Shown here: piece after piece, positions 44,044 to 53,139 of the stretch
Position numbering within the stretch: the stretch's first letter is position 1
How the letters are laid out: each line of letters starts with the position of its first letter
NCBI RefSeq assembly: GCF_030056735.1
Contig: NZ_JASHKN010000002.1
Span: 186,001-250,000 of the forward strand
Source of the DNA: Rhodococcus sp. IEGM 1409
GTDB lineage: Bacteria > Actinomycetota > Actinomycetes > Mycobacteriales > Mycobacteriaceae
Length of the DNA stretch: 64,000 nucleotides
Direction: 5' to 3'
Translations under genes and position numbers: made by a program
The notes under the pieces: model-generated
The model's input: the letters and a program-made list of their open reading frames with translations, nothing else
What the model was told of the DNA's origin: nothing
The model's database searches: none

Positions 44044-44082
44044 GGTCGCCTATTGATACCGCTGGGGTATCAATAGGCGACC
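44044..44082. terminator. Perfect 17-bp inverted repeat between glpK and the MHS gene
   Basis: GGTCGCCTATTGATACC (44044-44060) and its exact complement (44066-44082) with a 5-base loop, in a 233-bp gap (43948-44180) between two minus-strand genes. Probably the glpK terminator, 98 bp after the stop; it could equally be a strong operator for the MHS gene. The remainder of the gap shows nothing else clear. Confidence 0.6.
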
Positions 44083-44180
44083 TGGTGCAGCAATTCCGGT
44101 ATGGGCACCCGTCCATTCGATATAGGTGCGGATCGGAATCCGCCCGCGAAGCACGCCGCGACCGCGAAGGACGACGGCTG

Positions 44181-45671
44181 CTACTCGGACCAGTTGTACG
44201 TCCTCTCGACGGCCTTGTTCCACTCCGCGTACAGCCGTGCTCGTTCGGACTCGTTCATCGCCGGTTCCCAAGTCTGGCCGACGGCCCAGTTGTTGCGGAT
44301 GTCTTCGGTGTCCGCCCAATAACCGATGGCAAGGCCCGCTGCGTATGCAGCACCGAGTGCTGTCGTTTCGTTGACCACCGGACGGATGACGGGAACTCCG
44401 AGGATGTCCGACTGGAACTGCATCAGGGTTTCGTTGACCACCATGCCGCCGTCGACCTTCAGGGCGGACAGTTCGACTCCCGAATCCGCACGCATGGCGT
44501 CGATGACCTCGCGGGTTTGGTATGCCGTCGCCTCGAGTGCCGCGCGGGCAAGGTGTCCCTTGTTGACGAAGCGCGTCAGACCGACGATGACGCCACGTGC
44601 GTCCGGTCGCCACCGAGGTGCGAACAGTCCTGAGAACGCGGGTACGAAGTAGGCGCCGCCGTTGTCGTCGACACTTGCAGCGAGCGGCTCGATGTCCTTG
44701 GCGTTCTGAATGATTCCGAGATTGTCCCGAAGCCACTGGACCAAGGATCCCGTCACCGCGACGGAACCTTCGAGTGCATAGACGGCGGGGGCTTCGCCGA
44801 GTTTGTAGCAGACGGTGGTCAGCAGTCCGTGCTTGCTGGGAACCGGCTTCGTTCCGGTGTTGAGAAGCATGAAATTACCGGTGCCGTAGGTGTTCTTGGC
44901 CTCGCCCTCGGAGAGGCAGGCCTGACCGAAGGTCGCTGCCTGTTGGTCGCCGAGGATTCCGGCGACCGGTACTCCGGCGAGATTGCCGCGAGGACGGCCG
45001 GTGCCGTAGACCTCGGAAGAACTACGGATTTCCGGGAGCATCGACATCGGGATTCCGAAGTCCGCACAGATCGATTCGTCCCACTGGAGGGTCTCGAGAT
45101 CCATGAGCATCGTGCGTGACGCATTGGTGACATCTGTCACGTGAACACCCTCGGTCAAGTTCCATACGATCCACGTGTCGACAGTGCCGAAGCACAGCTC
45201 CCCGGCCTCCGCTTTGGCTCTCGCTCCGTCCACGTTGTCGAGAATCCAGCGGATCTTCGGCCCGGCGAAGTAGGTCGAGAGCGGTAGTCCGGTCTTGTCT
45301 CGGTACTTGTCCGGCCCCTCGGCTCCGCCCAGTTCGACGCACAGTTGATCGGTGCGCGTGTCCTGCCACACGATCGCGTTGTAGACCGGCCTGCCCGTCG
45401 AACGCTCCCAAACGACGGTCGTCTCACGCTGATTCGTGATTCCGACGGCCGCGATGTCGGCGCGCGTGAGATCGACCTTCGCGAGCGCTCCGGCGACCAC
45501 CTCCCGGGTGTTGATCCACAGCGCCACCGGATCGTGCTCGACCCAACCGGCGCGCGGGAAAATCTGTTCGTGTTCTTTCTGCGCAACGCTCACCACGGCG
45601 CCGTCGTGATCGAAGATCATGCAGCGGCTCGACGTCGTGCCTTGGTCGATGGCGGCGATGTATTGATTCAC
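44181..45671 (-). CDS. glpK: Glycerol kinase
   Basis: 496 residues from GTG at 45671 with AGGAG 4 bases upstream. FGGY-kinase: [15 protein letters not shown] (ATP/phosphate loop), [10 protein letters not shown] (substrate region), the C-terminal [24 protein letters not shown] and [19 protein letters not shown]. It phosphorylates glycerol to glycerol-3-phosphate. Divergent from glpD across a 108-bp gap, so the two are likely co-regulated. Confidence 0.95.
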   Translation of the reverse strand: MNQYIAAIDQGTTSSRCMIFDHDGAVVSVAQKEHEQIFPRAGWVEHDPVALWINTREVVAGALAKVDLTRADIAAVGITNQRETTVVWERSTGRPVYNAIVWQDTRTDQLCVELGGAEGPDKYRDKTGLPLSTYFAGPKIRWILDNVDGARAKAEAGELCFGTVDTWIVWNLTEGVHVTDVTNASRTMLMDLETLQWDESICADFGIPMSMLPEIRSSSEVYGTGRPRGNLAGVPVAGILGDQQAATFGQACLSEGEAKNTYGTGNFMLLNTGTKPVPSKHGLLTTVCYKLGEAPAVYALEGSVAVTGSLVQWLRDNLGIIQNAKDIEPLAASVDDNGGAYFVPAFSGLFAPRWRPDARGVIVGLTRFVNKGHLARAALEATAYQTREVIDAMRADSGVELSALKVDGGMVVNETLMQFQSDILGVPVIRPVVNETTALGAAYAAGLAIGYWADTEDIRNNWAVGQTWEPAMNESERARLYAEWNKAVERTYNWSE

Positions 45672-45740
45672 TGTGCTCCTAGGTTCGGGCGCGTTCGCAG
45701 TAATCCGTGCGCTGTCGCAGTATGTGGATCAAGCTACTAG

Positions 45741-45771
45741 CCTGTAAACGGATTCGTCGTCGACTTACAGG
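45741..45771 (+). promoter_or_regulatory. Inverted repeat enclosing the glpD ribosome binding site
   Basis: CCTGTAA (45741-45747) and TTACAGG (45765-45771) are perfect 7-bp arms 17 bases apart. The right arm contains the AGG of the glpD SD (AGGAG, 45769-45773). As RNA the arm would hide the SD; as DNA it may be an operator for the divergent glpK-glpD promoters. Confidence 0.4.
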
Positions 45772-45779
45772 AGACCGGG

Positions 45780-47522
45780 TTGAGTAAGCAGCAAGGTGCG
45801 CAGTTTCTCGGCCCGCAGCAGCGTGAAGCTGCTTGGGAACAACTTCAGACCGAGCAATTCGACGTCGTCGTCGTCGGTGGCGGTGTTGTCGGTGTCGGAG
45901 CTGCCCTCGATGCGGCCACCCGCGGACTCAAGGTTGCGTTGGTCGAGGCCCGTGACTACGCGTCCGGCACGTCCAGCCGCTCGTCGAAGATGTTCCACGG
46001 CGGTCTCCGCTATCTCGAACAACTCGAGTTCGGCCTCGTTCGTGAGGCGTTGCGTGAGCGCGAACTCTCGCTGACCACGCTGGCGCCGCACCTGGTCAAG
46101 CCTCTGAAGTTCCTGTTCCCCTTGGCTCACCGAGTGTGGGAACGCCCGTACATGGCGGCGGGAATCTTCCTCTACGACCGGATGGGTGGCGCAAAGTCGG
46201 TCCCCTCCCAGAAGCACTTGACCCGGGCGGGCGCGCTGCGCATGTCGCCGAGCCTCAAGCGCAGTTCGCTGACCGGTGGCATCCAGTACTACGACACCGT
46301 CGTCGACGACGCTCGGCACACCATGACCGTCGCACGCACCGCTGCACATTACGGCGCAGTTGTGCGAACGTCGACGCAGGTCGTGGGCTTTCTGCGTGAG
46401 GCGGACCGGGTCTCGGGAGTTCGTGTTCGCGACTGCGAAGACGGACGCACCGCCGAGGTCAAGGGGCACGTCGTCATCAACGCGACCGGTGTCTGGACGG
46501 ACGAGATCCAAGCGCTCTCACGTCAGCGCGGACGGTTCCGGGTGCGGGCGTCGAAGGGCGTACACATCGTCGTCCCGCGCGATCGCATCGTCAGTGAAGC
46601 CGCCATCATCCTGCGTACCGAGAAGTCGGTGCTGTTCGTCATTCCCTGGGGCAGTCACTGGATCATCGGAACCACCGACACCGACTGGAACTTGGATCTC
46701 GCTCACCCCGCAGCAACCAAAGCAGATATCGACTACATCCTCGGCCATGTGAACTCCGTCCTGGTCACGCCGTTGACGCACGCCGACATCGACGGTGTGT
46801 ACGCCGGTCTGCGTCCGCTGCTCGCCGGTGAAAGCGACGAGACCTCGAAGCTTTCGCGCGAGCATGCCGTCGCCCGGGTGGCTCCAGGTCTGGTCGCCAT
46901 CGCCGGAGGAAAGTACACGACGTATCGGGTCATGGCGGAAGACGCCGTCGACGTGGCTGCAGACGACATTCCGGCGCGAGTGGCGTCGTCGATCACGGAG
47001 AAGGTGCCCCTGGTCGGTGCCGACGGATACTTCGCACTCGTCAATCAGACCGTGCAACTGGGTGAGCAGTACGGCTTGCATCCGTATCGCGTCAAGCACC
47101 TGCTCGATCGGTACGGTTCGCTCATCACCGAGGTCCTCGAACTCGGCCGGCAGACGCCGGAGTTGTTGCAGCCCATCACGGATGCGCCGGACTACCTTCA
47201 GGTCGAAGCGGTGTACGCGGCTGCGGCCGAGGGGGCACTGCACCTCGACGACATCCTGGCCCGCCGCACGCGCATCGCAATCGAATATCCGCATCGTGGT
47301 GTCAACTGCGCGCAGCAGGTCGCCGGATTGGTTGCCCCGATTCTCGGCTGGGATGCCGCCACCGTCGAACGCGAGGTCGACACGTATCGAGCGCGCGTCG
47401 AAGCGGAGATCGAGTCTCAGACCCAGCCGGACGACGAGTCGGCCGACGCCTTGCGCGCCGCAGCGCCGGAGTCGAGGGCCGAGATCCTCGAGCCTGTCGT
47501 CGTGGTGTCGGATCGGGTCTGA
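45780..47522 (+). CDS. glpD: Glycerol-3-phosphate dehydrogenase, FAD-dependent, quinone-linked
   Basis: 580 residues from a TTG at 45780 with AGGAG 6 bases upstream. After a ~20-residue tail, VVVVGGGVVGVGAALDAATRGLKVALVEARD is the FAD Rossmann unit, then GTSSRSSKMFHGGLRYLEQ and, mid-chain, PWGSHWIIGTTDTDW. A C-terminal ~100-residue helical cap ends the protein. It oxidises glycerol-3-phosphate to DHAP at the membrane, feeding electrons to menaquinone. Same place and orientation relative to lpdA as glpD2 (Rv3302c). Confidence 0.94.
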   Translation: MSKQQGAQFLGPQQREAAWEQLQTEQFDVVVVGGGVVGVGAALDAATRGLKVALVEARDYASGTSSRSSKMFHGGLRYLEQLEFGLVREALRERELSLTTLAPHLVKPLKFLFPLAHRVWERPYMAAGIFLYDRMGGAKSVPSQKHLTRAGALRMSPSLKRSSLTGGIQYYDTVVDDARHTMTVARTAAHYGAVVRTSTQVVGFLREADRVSGVRVRDCEDGRTAEVKGHVVINATGVWTDEIQALSRQRGRFRVRASKGVHIVVPRDRIVSEAAIILRTEKSVLFVIPWGSHWIIGTTDTDWNLDLAHPAATKADIDYILGHVNSVLVTPLTHADIDGVYAGLRPLLAGESDETSKLSREHAVARVAPGLVAIAGGKYTTYRVMAEDAVDVAADDIPARVASSITEKVPLVGADGYFALVNQTVQLGEQYGLHPYRVKHLLDRYGSLITEVLELGRQTPELLQPITDAPDYLQVEAVYAAAAEGALHLDDILARRTRIAIEYPHRGVNCAQQVAGLVAPILGWDAATVEREVDTYRARVEAEIESQTQPDDESADALRAAAPESRAEILEPVVVVSDRV

Positions 47523-47558
47523 GTCGTCTGTCGTTTGTTCTCGGTCCGCCGTGGGTAG

Positions 47559-47581
47559 ACGGGTGTCGAATCACCACCCGT
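47559..47581 (+). terminator. Hairpin after glpD
   Basis: ACGGGTG and CACCCGT form a 7-bp stem with a 9-base loop, 36 bp after the glpD stop and 41 bp before the next start. Weak terminator candidate, no T tract. Confidence 0.4.
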
Positions 47582-47621
47582 GTCAGTTCAGACCGGTCGA
47601 GCGTCGCCCAGGAGGATCCCA

Positions 47622-48164
47622 ATGTTCGGTAGTCGGTCGAGATCCGCTGAGGAACACATAGCCACCGCCTATCTGGTCACTCACCTGTGCGGAGCGATGG
47701 TGGGGCTGCAACTCTCGCGGTCACTCTCGGACTCGTACGGCGCCTGGGCTGACGGTGAGCTGGATTCGTTGCCGGGCGAGCTCGAGTACGAGATCGAGCA
47801 ACTGCTGCAACTGATCGAGGACACCCAGGGCATATCTCTGCCGCGGTACTCGAAGATCGACGCTACGGTCAATCGGATCAGACGTATCGTTCACGTCGAT
47901 GCCATCTGGCGCAACCGCCTCGTGAAGCTGGCAACACTCGAGATCATGCGGACCGCTCTGTGCGGCAAGAGCGCGATGTGGGAGGTCCTGCGAGACATTC
48001 CGGCCGGGGAGACGGAGGAGCAGTACCGCGAGCTCAACGACCTGGTGTCCAAGCAGATCACCACCGTGACGGCTCTGCATCACCGCGCAGCTACGGAAGC
48101 TTTTCAGGGGATGGACGGCCGAGAATCGGCTAGCGGCGGCGACCCTATCCGGTCGAGTAAGTAA
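47622..48164 (+). CDS. Uncharacterised 180-residue helical protein upstream of a GAF-ANTAR regulator
   Basis: Start fixed by GGAGG 7 bases before the ATG. The chain is mostly helical, with an acidic middle (GELDSLPGELEYEIEQLLQLIED) and basic RIRRIVHVDAIWRNRLVKLATLEIMR. There is no signal peptide, TM segment or known motif. I do not recognise it. The 50-bp gap to the GAF-ANTAR gene suggests a shared transcript, so it may belong to the same sensing system. Confidence 0.65.
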   Translation: MFGSRSRSAEEHIATAYLVTHLCGAMVGLQLSRSLSDSYGAWADGELDSLPGELEYEIEQLLQLIEDTQGISLPRYSKIDATVNRIRRIVHVDAIWRNRLVKLATLEIMRTALCGKSAMWEVLRDIPAGETEEQYRELNDLVSKQITTVTALHHRAATEAFQGMDGRESASGGDPIRSSK

Positions 48165-48170
48165 GGTTTG

Positions 48171-48201
48171 TACCGTTCGATGAAGAATTCGATGAACGGT
48201 A
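48171..48201 (+). promoter_or_regulatory. Hairpin immediately upstream of the GAF-ANTAR gene
   Basis: TACCGTTC and GAACGGTA pair perfectly around a 15-base loop that contains GATGAAGAATTCGAT (two TTCGATGAA direct repeats overlap the stem edges). It lies 7 bases before the SD. It may be an operator, an attenuator or a structure recognised by the ANTAR protein itself. The loop is not the hexaloop of known ANTAR targets. Confidence 0.45.
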
Positions 48202-48220
48202 GACCCCGAGGTGTATGGAG

Positions 48221-48931
48221 ATGGCTGAGCGCGACCAAGCACTGACAGATCCCAAGGGGGTGTTCGCGGCGTTGGCGGAGATCCTCTACTCCGCGGCAGA
48301 CAGCGCCGAGGTGTACTCCGCGATCTGTTCGGCGGCTGTCGAGTTGATTCCCGGTTGCGATCACGCAAGCCTGATGCTGCGACGGGGAAACACCAACGTC
48401 ACGGTAGCGGCAAGCGACGAGATTGCCGAGCATGCAGACGATCTCGAGCGGGCCACGGGGGAGGGGCCGTGCATCGACGCCCTCGACACGGAGGCGCCGC
48501 AACTCGAGTCGGACCTTCGCACACCGAGTCAGTGGCCTGAATTCGCTCGGAAAGTAGTGGCGGAGACACCCATTCGCGGATCGATGGGGTTCCGTCTGAT
48601 GGTCGATCGTCAGAAGTTCGGTGCCCTCAACCTTTTCTCGGATACTCCGGGGGCTTTCACGGAATCCGCTGCCGACCACGCGATCATGTTGGCGTCATTT
48701 GCGTCCGTGGCAGTCACTGCGCTCACGCGAGGCGAGGATGCCGATTCACTGCGGCGCGGTCTGGCCAGCAGCCGAGAAATCGGTCAGGCAGTTGGTCTGT
48801 TGATGGGACTACATCGTGTGTCCGACGACGAGGCCTTCGACATCCTGGTGCGAACCTCGCAGAACATGAACGTCAAGATCGCCGAGTTGGCGCGCAAGGT
48901 CATCGTTCAGCATCGTTCGACTCTCGACTGA
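48221..48931 (+). CDS. GAF-ANTAR RNA-binding regulator
   Basis: 236 residues from the ATG at 48221 (SD GAGG, 9-base spacing; an ATG at 48215 is 3 bases from the SD). GAF sensor at ~15-160 (VELIPGCDHASLML, GEGPCIDAL, GFRLMVDRQKFGALNLFSD) and ANTAR at ~175-232 (LRRGLASSREIGQAVGLLMGLHRVSDDEAFDIL). ANTAR domains act as antiterminators by binding tandem RNA hairpins. The GAF ligand is unknown. It overlaps the 3' end of the convergent LysR gene by 32 bp. Confidence 0.87.
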   Translation: MAERDQALTDPKGVFAALAEILYSAADSAEVYSAICSAAVELIPGCDHASLMLRRGNTNVTVAASDEIAEHADDLERATGEGPCIDALDTEAPQLESDLRTPSQWPEFARKVVAETPIRGSMGFRLMVDRQKFGALNLFSDTPGAFTESAADHAIMLASFASVAVTALTRGEDADSLRRGLASSREIGQAVGLLMGLHRVSDDEAFDILVRTSQNMNVKIAELARKVIVQHRSTLD

Positions 48932-49847
48932 GCGTTTTGTCCGCCCGGGGAGTGCCGAGTAGTTGAGATCGCTTGCGATCCACTGTTTCTCGTAGAGTCG
49001 TCACCACCGCCGCCACTTCCGGGCGTCGCAGAGATTCCGAACGGGCCACTAACCAGTAGGAAAGTCTGACCTCGATGTGAGCCGGTAGCACGCGAATCAA
49101 ATCGTCGTGCTGCTCGGCCATGAAGCAGGGGAGCAAGCCGATACCTGCGCCGGCTCGCGTTGCCTCGATGTGCACGAACACGTTGGTGGACGTGACGGCC
49201 TCTCTCATGGAGACGGTGAGCTTGCGAGCCAGATCGAGTTCGTCTACCTGCAGCATCGAGTCGATGAAGTACACGAGCGAGTGATCGGCCAGATCTGCGG
49301 CACTCTCGGGAACAGCATTCTGACGTAGATAATCTCGAGACGCGTACAAACCCAGCGCATAGTCGGCCAGATGGACTGCTTCGGCGCGGTGAACTTGAGG
49401 CTTGCCGACCACAACCTCGATGTCGAGCCCCGAGCGTATCTGTGACGCTTTTCTGGTTGCGACAACTATCTCCACGCTGACACGGGGATGGCGTCTGCGA
49501 ACCGCGGCGCCGGCGGGGGCCGCGATGTAGGCGCTGAAGCCGTCGGTGGCCGAGACCCGCACGACGCCGTCGAGTTGCTGCTGACCGGTGGAGTCGAGCG
49601 CCAGGTCGTTGACTGCAGCCTCGATGCGCTCGGCTGCGCTGAGGGCTTGTCTGCCCAGATCGGTCAACTCCCATCCACCGGATGAGCGAACCAGGACCCG
49701 GCCGCCGAGGCTCTTCTCGAGCGAGGTGATGCGGCGCGAGATGGTGGTGTGATTGAGACCTAAGTCGTCGGCGGCGGTGTTGAAGCGACCGGTGCGACCG
49801 ACCGCGAGAAGCACCAGTAGGTCGTCAGGGCTCAGTCCGAGATTCAT
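48900..49847 (-). CDS. LysR-family transcriptional regulator
   Basis: 315 residues from the ATG at 49847; a 20-residue extension to 49907 would run through the palindrome and is rejected. The winged HTH is LLVLLAVGRTGRFNTAADDLGLNHTTISRRITSLE, followed by a GGxxL linker and the substrate-binding-like domain. Divergent from an MHS transporter/3-hydroxybutyrate dehydrogenase operon, its likely target. The palindrome 13 bp upstream could be its own site. Confidence 0.87.
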   Translation of the reverse strand: MNLGLSPDDLLVLLAVGRTGRFNTAADDLGLNHTTISRRITSLEKSLGGRVLVRSSGGWELTDLGRQALSAAERIEAAVNDLALDSTGQQQLDGVVRVSATDGFSAYIAAPAGAAVRRRHPRVSVEIVVATRKASQIRSGLDIEVVVGKPQVHRAEAVHLADYALGLYASRDYLRQNAVPESAADLADHSLVYFIDSMLQVDELDLARKLTVSMREAVTSTNVFVHIEATRAGAGIGLLPCFMAEQHDDLIRVLPAHIEVRLSYWLVARSESLRRPEVAAVVTTLRETVDRKRSQLLGTPRADKTLSRESNDAER

Positions 49848-49859
49848 ATCTGCATTTTT

Positions 49860-49874
49860 GCACCTATATGGTGC
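49860..49874. promoter_or_regulatory. Palindrome GCACC-TATAT-GGTGC, probable LysR operator
   Basis: Perfect 5-bp arms around TATAT lie in the 153-bp divergent region; TGCATTTTTGCA (49851-49862) overlaps it. LysR sites usually have T-N11-A dyads of this size. It would cover the regulator's own promoter and sit upstream of the transporter -35. Confidence 0.5.
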
Positions 49875-49885
49875 GAGATTTGTCA

Positions 49886-49914
49886 TTGTCGTGCCAAGAA
49901 TCTGCACTGATACT
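49886..49914 (+). promoter_or_regulatory. Promoter candidate for the MHS transporter operon
   Basis: TTGTCG (49886-49891), 17 bp, GATACT (49909-49914): four or five of six matches in each box. It lies 12 bp downstream of the palindrome, a usual arrangement for LysR-activated promoters. Confidence 0.4.
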
Positions 49915-50000
49915 CATCGAGTCACAAAAGATGTGCGAGCGGTCACATTCCTGATCGTGAAGAGCAGGCGAATCGCGAACTGAAGACGAGGGAGCCCACG

Positions 50001-51377
50001 ATGAGCGTCGACAACATGCCGAAGCCCGAGAGCCAAGCCCCACCATCCGGGCTGAAGAAGGTGGTCGGCGCCTCGATGGCGGGCACCGTGGTCGAGTGGT
50101 ACGAGTTCTTTCTGTACGGCACGGCGGCCACGCTGGTCTTCAGCAAGGTCTTCTTTCCCGGCGGCGGCAATGAGCTGGATGCGATCATCGCGGCATTCAT
50201 CACTTACGCCGTCGGATTCGCCGCCCGGCCACTCGGCGGGATTGTCTTCGGATACTTCGGAGACAAGTTCGGCCGGAAGCAGTTGCTGCAGTTCAGTCTG
50301 CTGTTGGTCGGTGCCGCGACATTTCTGATGGGCTGCCTGCCGACCTACGGTCAGATCGGCTACTGGGCACCGGCACTGCTGGTCACGCTGCGCTTCATCC
50401 AAGGATTTGCAGTCGGCGGAGAATGGGGTGGGGCAGTACTCCTTGTCGCCGAACACAGCCCGAATCGATCTCGCGGGTTCTGGTCGTCCTGGCCTCAGGC
50501 GGGCGTGCCGATGGGCAACCTGGTCGCGACCGTTGTGCTGTTGATTCTGACGTCGACGCTCTCGGACGAATCCTTCATGAGTTGGGGCTGGCGCGTGGCC
50601 TTCTGGCTCTCCGCGGTGATCGTTCTGGTCGGGTACTATGTTCGGACCAAGGTCACCGACGCTCCCATTTTCATTGCGGCACAGAAGGAAGCAGAACTGG
50701 TCAAGGCAACCTCGTACAGTGTTTTCGAGGTGGTCAAACGCTACCCACGTGGAGTGGTGACTGCGATGGGACTGCGTTTTGCCGAGAACGTCATGTACTA
50801 CCTCGTGGTGACATTCTCGATCACCTACCTCAAGGTGGTGGTCCATGCGGACACGGCGCACATTCTCTGGTGGATGCTGATGGCACACGCCGTGCACTTC
50901 GCGGTGATTCCGTTGGTAGGCAGGCTGTCCGACACGATCGGTCGACGCCCGGTGTACATGATCGGTGCCGTCACAGCCGGAACGTGGGGATTCTTCGCCT
51001 TCCCGATGATGAACAGCGGACACAACGCGGTCATCTTGTCGGCAATCATCATCGGACTTGTGTTCCACGCCTTCATGTACGCCGGGCAACCCGCGATCAT
51101 GGCCGAAATGTTCCCGACCCGGATGCGCTATTCCGGTGTCTCCCTGGGTTATCAGGTGACCTCGATCGTCGCCGGCTCGCTGGCTCCGATCATCGCGACA
51201 GCACTACTGAGCAAGTTCGACTCCTCGGTCCCCATCGCGATCTATCTGCTGCTGGCCTCCCTGGTCACCATTGTCGCAGTAATTTTCGCGCGTGAGACCA
51301 AAGGAATCTCGCTCGAGTCCGTCGACGCCGCTGACGCCCGTGTTCTCGCCAACGAGCGGGCCGGTGTTCCCGCGTGA
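50001..51377 (+). CDS. MFS transporter, metabolite:H+ symporter (MHS) family
   Basis: 458 residues. ASMAGTVVEWYEFFLYGTAATLVF (TM1 signature), GYFGDKFGRK (motif A) and GFAVGGEWGGAVLLVAEH identify the MHS family; 12 helices. It overlaps the 3-hydroxybutyrate dehydrogenase gene by GTGA, so it probably imports 3-hydroxybutyrate, acetoacetate or a similar short hydroxy-acid (inference). It is only a distant paralogue of the MHS protein at 42.5 kb. Confidence 0.88.
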   Translation: MSVDNMPKPESQAPPSGLKKVVGASMAGTVVEWYEFFLYGTAATLVFSKVFFPGGGNELDAIIAAFITYAVGFAARPLGGIVFGYFGDKFGRKQLLQFSLLLVGAATFLMGCLPTYGQIGYWAPALLVTLRFIQGFAVGGEWGGAVLLVAEHSPNRSRGFWSSWPQAGVPMGNLVATVVLLILTSTLSDESFMSWGWRVAFWLSAVIVLVGYYVRTKVTDAPIFIAAQKEAELVKATSYSVFEVVKRYPRGVVTAMGLRFAENVMYYLVVTFSITYLKVVVHADTAHILWWMLMAHAVHFAVIPLVGRLSDTIGRRPVYMIGAVTAGTWGFFAFPMMNSGHNAVILSAIIIGLVFHAFMYAGQPAIMAEMFPTRMRYSGVSLGYQVTSIVAGSLAPIIATALLSKFDSSVPIAIYLLLASLVTIVAVIFARETKGISLESVDAADARVLANERAGVPA

Positions 51378-52117
51378 CGCTCTCCGGCAAATCTGCACTG
51401 GTCACCGGTGGTGCGAGTGGGATCGGGGAGGCTTGTGTACGGATGCTCGCTGCCCGCGGCGCCCACGTCACCGTGGCTGATCTCGACGACGTCGCAGCGA
51501 AGGCGCTGGCCGACGAGATCGACGGCACCGCATGGGCTGTCGATCTCCTCGACACCGACCAACTCGTCGACCTTGCGCTCGAGACGGACATCCTTGTCAA
51601 CAACGCCGGCATTCAACGGGTCAGTCCCATCGAGGATTTCGACGTCGAGGACTTCCGGAAGATCCAGCGCCTCATGGTCGAAGCGCCGTTCCTTCTCGCC
51701 CGGGCTGCCCTGCCGTACATGTACCACAACGGTTTCGGTCGCATCGTGAACATTTCCTCGGTCCACGGGCTCCGCGCTTCGGCATTCAAGAGTGCGTATG
51801 TCACGGCCAAGCATGGGCTCGAAGGATTGTCGAAAGTTGTTGCACTCGAGGGCGCCCCGCACGGTGTCACCAGCAACTGCGTCAATCCGGGCTACGTCCT
51901 GACACCCCTCGTGCAATCCCAGATTGCCGACCAGGCAATGGTTCACGGAATCAGTGAATCCGAGGTTGTCGAGAAGGTGATGCTCACCGAGAGCGCGATC
52001 AAACGGATGGTCGAGCCCGCGGAGGTGGCATCGCTGGTGGGATGGCTGACATCGACCGAGGCGTCGATGGTGACGGGGGCGTCGTACACCATCGACGGTG
52101 GGTGGAGCGCCAGCTAG
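51374..52117 (+). CDS. SDR, 3-hydroxybutyrate dehydrogenase-like
   Basis: 247 residues from the GTG at 51374 overlapping the transporter stop. TGGASGIGEA (cofactor), NNAGIQ, SSVHGLRASAFKSAYVTAKHGLEGL with the catalytic Ser/Tyr/Lys, and NPGYVLTPLVQSQI. The HGL..SxFKSAYVxAKHG block is characteristic of BdhA, which converts (R)-3-hydroxybutyrate to acetoacetate with NAD+. Under control of the divergent LysR gene by context. Confidence 0.82.
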   Translation: MTLSGKSALVTGGASGIGEACVRMLAARGAHVTVADLDDVAAKALADEIDGTAWAVDLLDTDQLVDLALETDILVNNAGIQRVSPIEDFDVEDFRKIQRLMVEAPFLLARAALPYMYHNGFGRIVNISSVHGLRASAFKSAYVTAKHGLEGLSKVVALEGAPHGVTSNCVNPGYVLTPLVQSQIADQAMVHGISESEVVEKVMLTESAIKRMVEPAEVASLVGWLTSTEASMVTGASYTIDGGWSAS

Positions 52118-52153
52118 ACCACTCAGGCTGCTGAGTTGTTCAGGCCGCTGGGT

Positions 52154-53038
52154 TCAGGCTTCGGGGATCTCGATTCCGAACTTCTCGCGTGTGAGGACCT
52201 CGGGTTCGGGACCGCCGCGAACCCCGGTGTCGAGTGCGTCGATTGCGGAAAGTTCTTCGGCGGTGAGTTCGAAGTCGAACACGTCGAAGTTCTCCGCGAT
52301 GCGCGAGGGAGTCACCGACTTGGGGATCACCTGGCGGCCTTGCTGAAGGTGCCAGCGCAGCATCACCTGCGCGGGAGTCTTTCCGTGAGCGGACGCGATC
52401 GCTCCGATAGTGGCGTCTTCGAGAGTCGAGCCGTGGGAGCCGTCGCGGTAGAAGGTGATTCCGCCGATCGGTGACCATGCCTGAGACAGAATGCCGTGAT
52501 CGGCGTCGGCTTCGAGCAAGGCCGACTGCCTGAAGTACGGATGGACCTCGATCTGGTTGACCGCCGGCACCACGGACGTTGCGCCCAAGAGTCGGGTGAG
52601 GTGATCCGGCATGAAGTTACTGACTCCGATGGCACGGACCTTGCCGTCTGCCAGCAGCGTTTCCAGCGCCTTGTACGCGTCGATGGTGCGTTCGAACTCA
52701 CTCGGCAACGCCTGGTGGAGGATGAGGAGGTCAAGTTGTTCGACACCGAGCTTGCCTGCGCTCTTGTCGAAGGCGTGCAGAGTCTCGTCGTATCCGTAGT
52801 CGGAGATCCAGACTTTCGTTTCCACGAAGATCTCGTCGCGATCGATGCCGGACCGCCGGATCGCCTCACCGACGCCCTTCTCGTTGCCGTAGGCCGCGGC
52901 AGTATCGATATGGCGATAACCCGTCGACAGTGCGGATTCGACGACGGTGACTGTTTCGTCCGGCGGTGTCTGGTAGACGCCGAAGCCCAACGCCGGAATG
53001 TCGAGACCGTTGTTCAGTTTCAGACTAGGAATGCTCAT
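52154..53038 (-). CDS. Aldo/keto reductase
   Basis: 294 residues from the ATG at 53038. (alpha/beta)8 AKR with the full catalytic tetrad: Asp45 and Tyr50 (HIDTAAAYGNEKGVG), Lys75 (ETKVW), His108 (LILHQA). The NADPH site is IPKSVTPSRIAENF. Related to the AKR5-type 2,5-diketo-gluconate reductase-like proteins of actinobacteria. Substrate unknown. Convergent with the dehydrogenase gene; frame extensions to 53875 are antisense to nothing conserved and are rejected. Confidence 0.9.
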   Translation of the reverse strand: MSIPSLKLNNGLDIPALGFGVYQTPPDETVTVVESALSTGYRHIDTAAAYGNEKGVGEAIRRSGIDRDEIFVETKVWISDYGYDETLHAFDKSAGKLGVEQLDLLILHQALPSEFERTIDAYKALETLLADGKVRAIGVSNFMPDHLTRLLGATSVVPAVNQIEVHPYFRQSALLEADADHGILSQAWSPIGGITFYRDGSHGSTLEDATIGAIASAHGKTPAQVMLRWHLQQGRQVIPKSVTPSRIAENFDVFDFELTAEELSAIDALDTGVRGGPEPEVLTREKFGIEIPEA

Positions 53039-53139
53039 GTCGTCCACGGTAGCGGCGGACCGGGTTCGGCGGGAGTGACTGCTCAGCCGGGTAACGGCAG
53101 TGCCTCTGCAGGCCAGAGAATTCGCGGTTGGGAGGCTTG

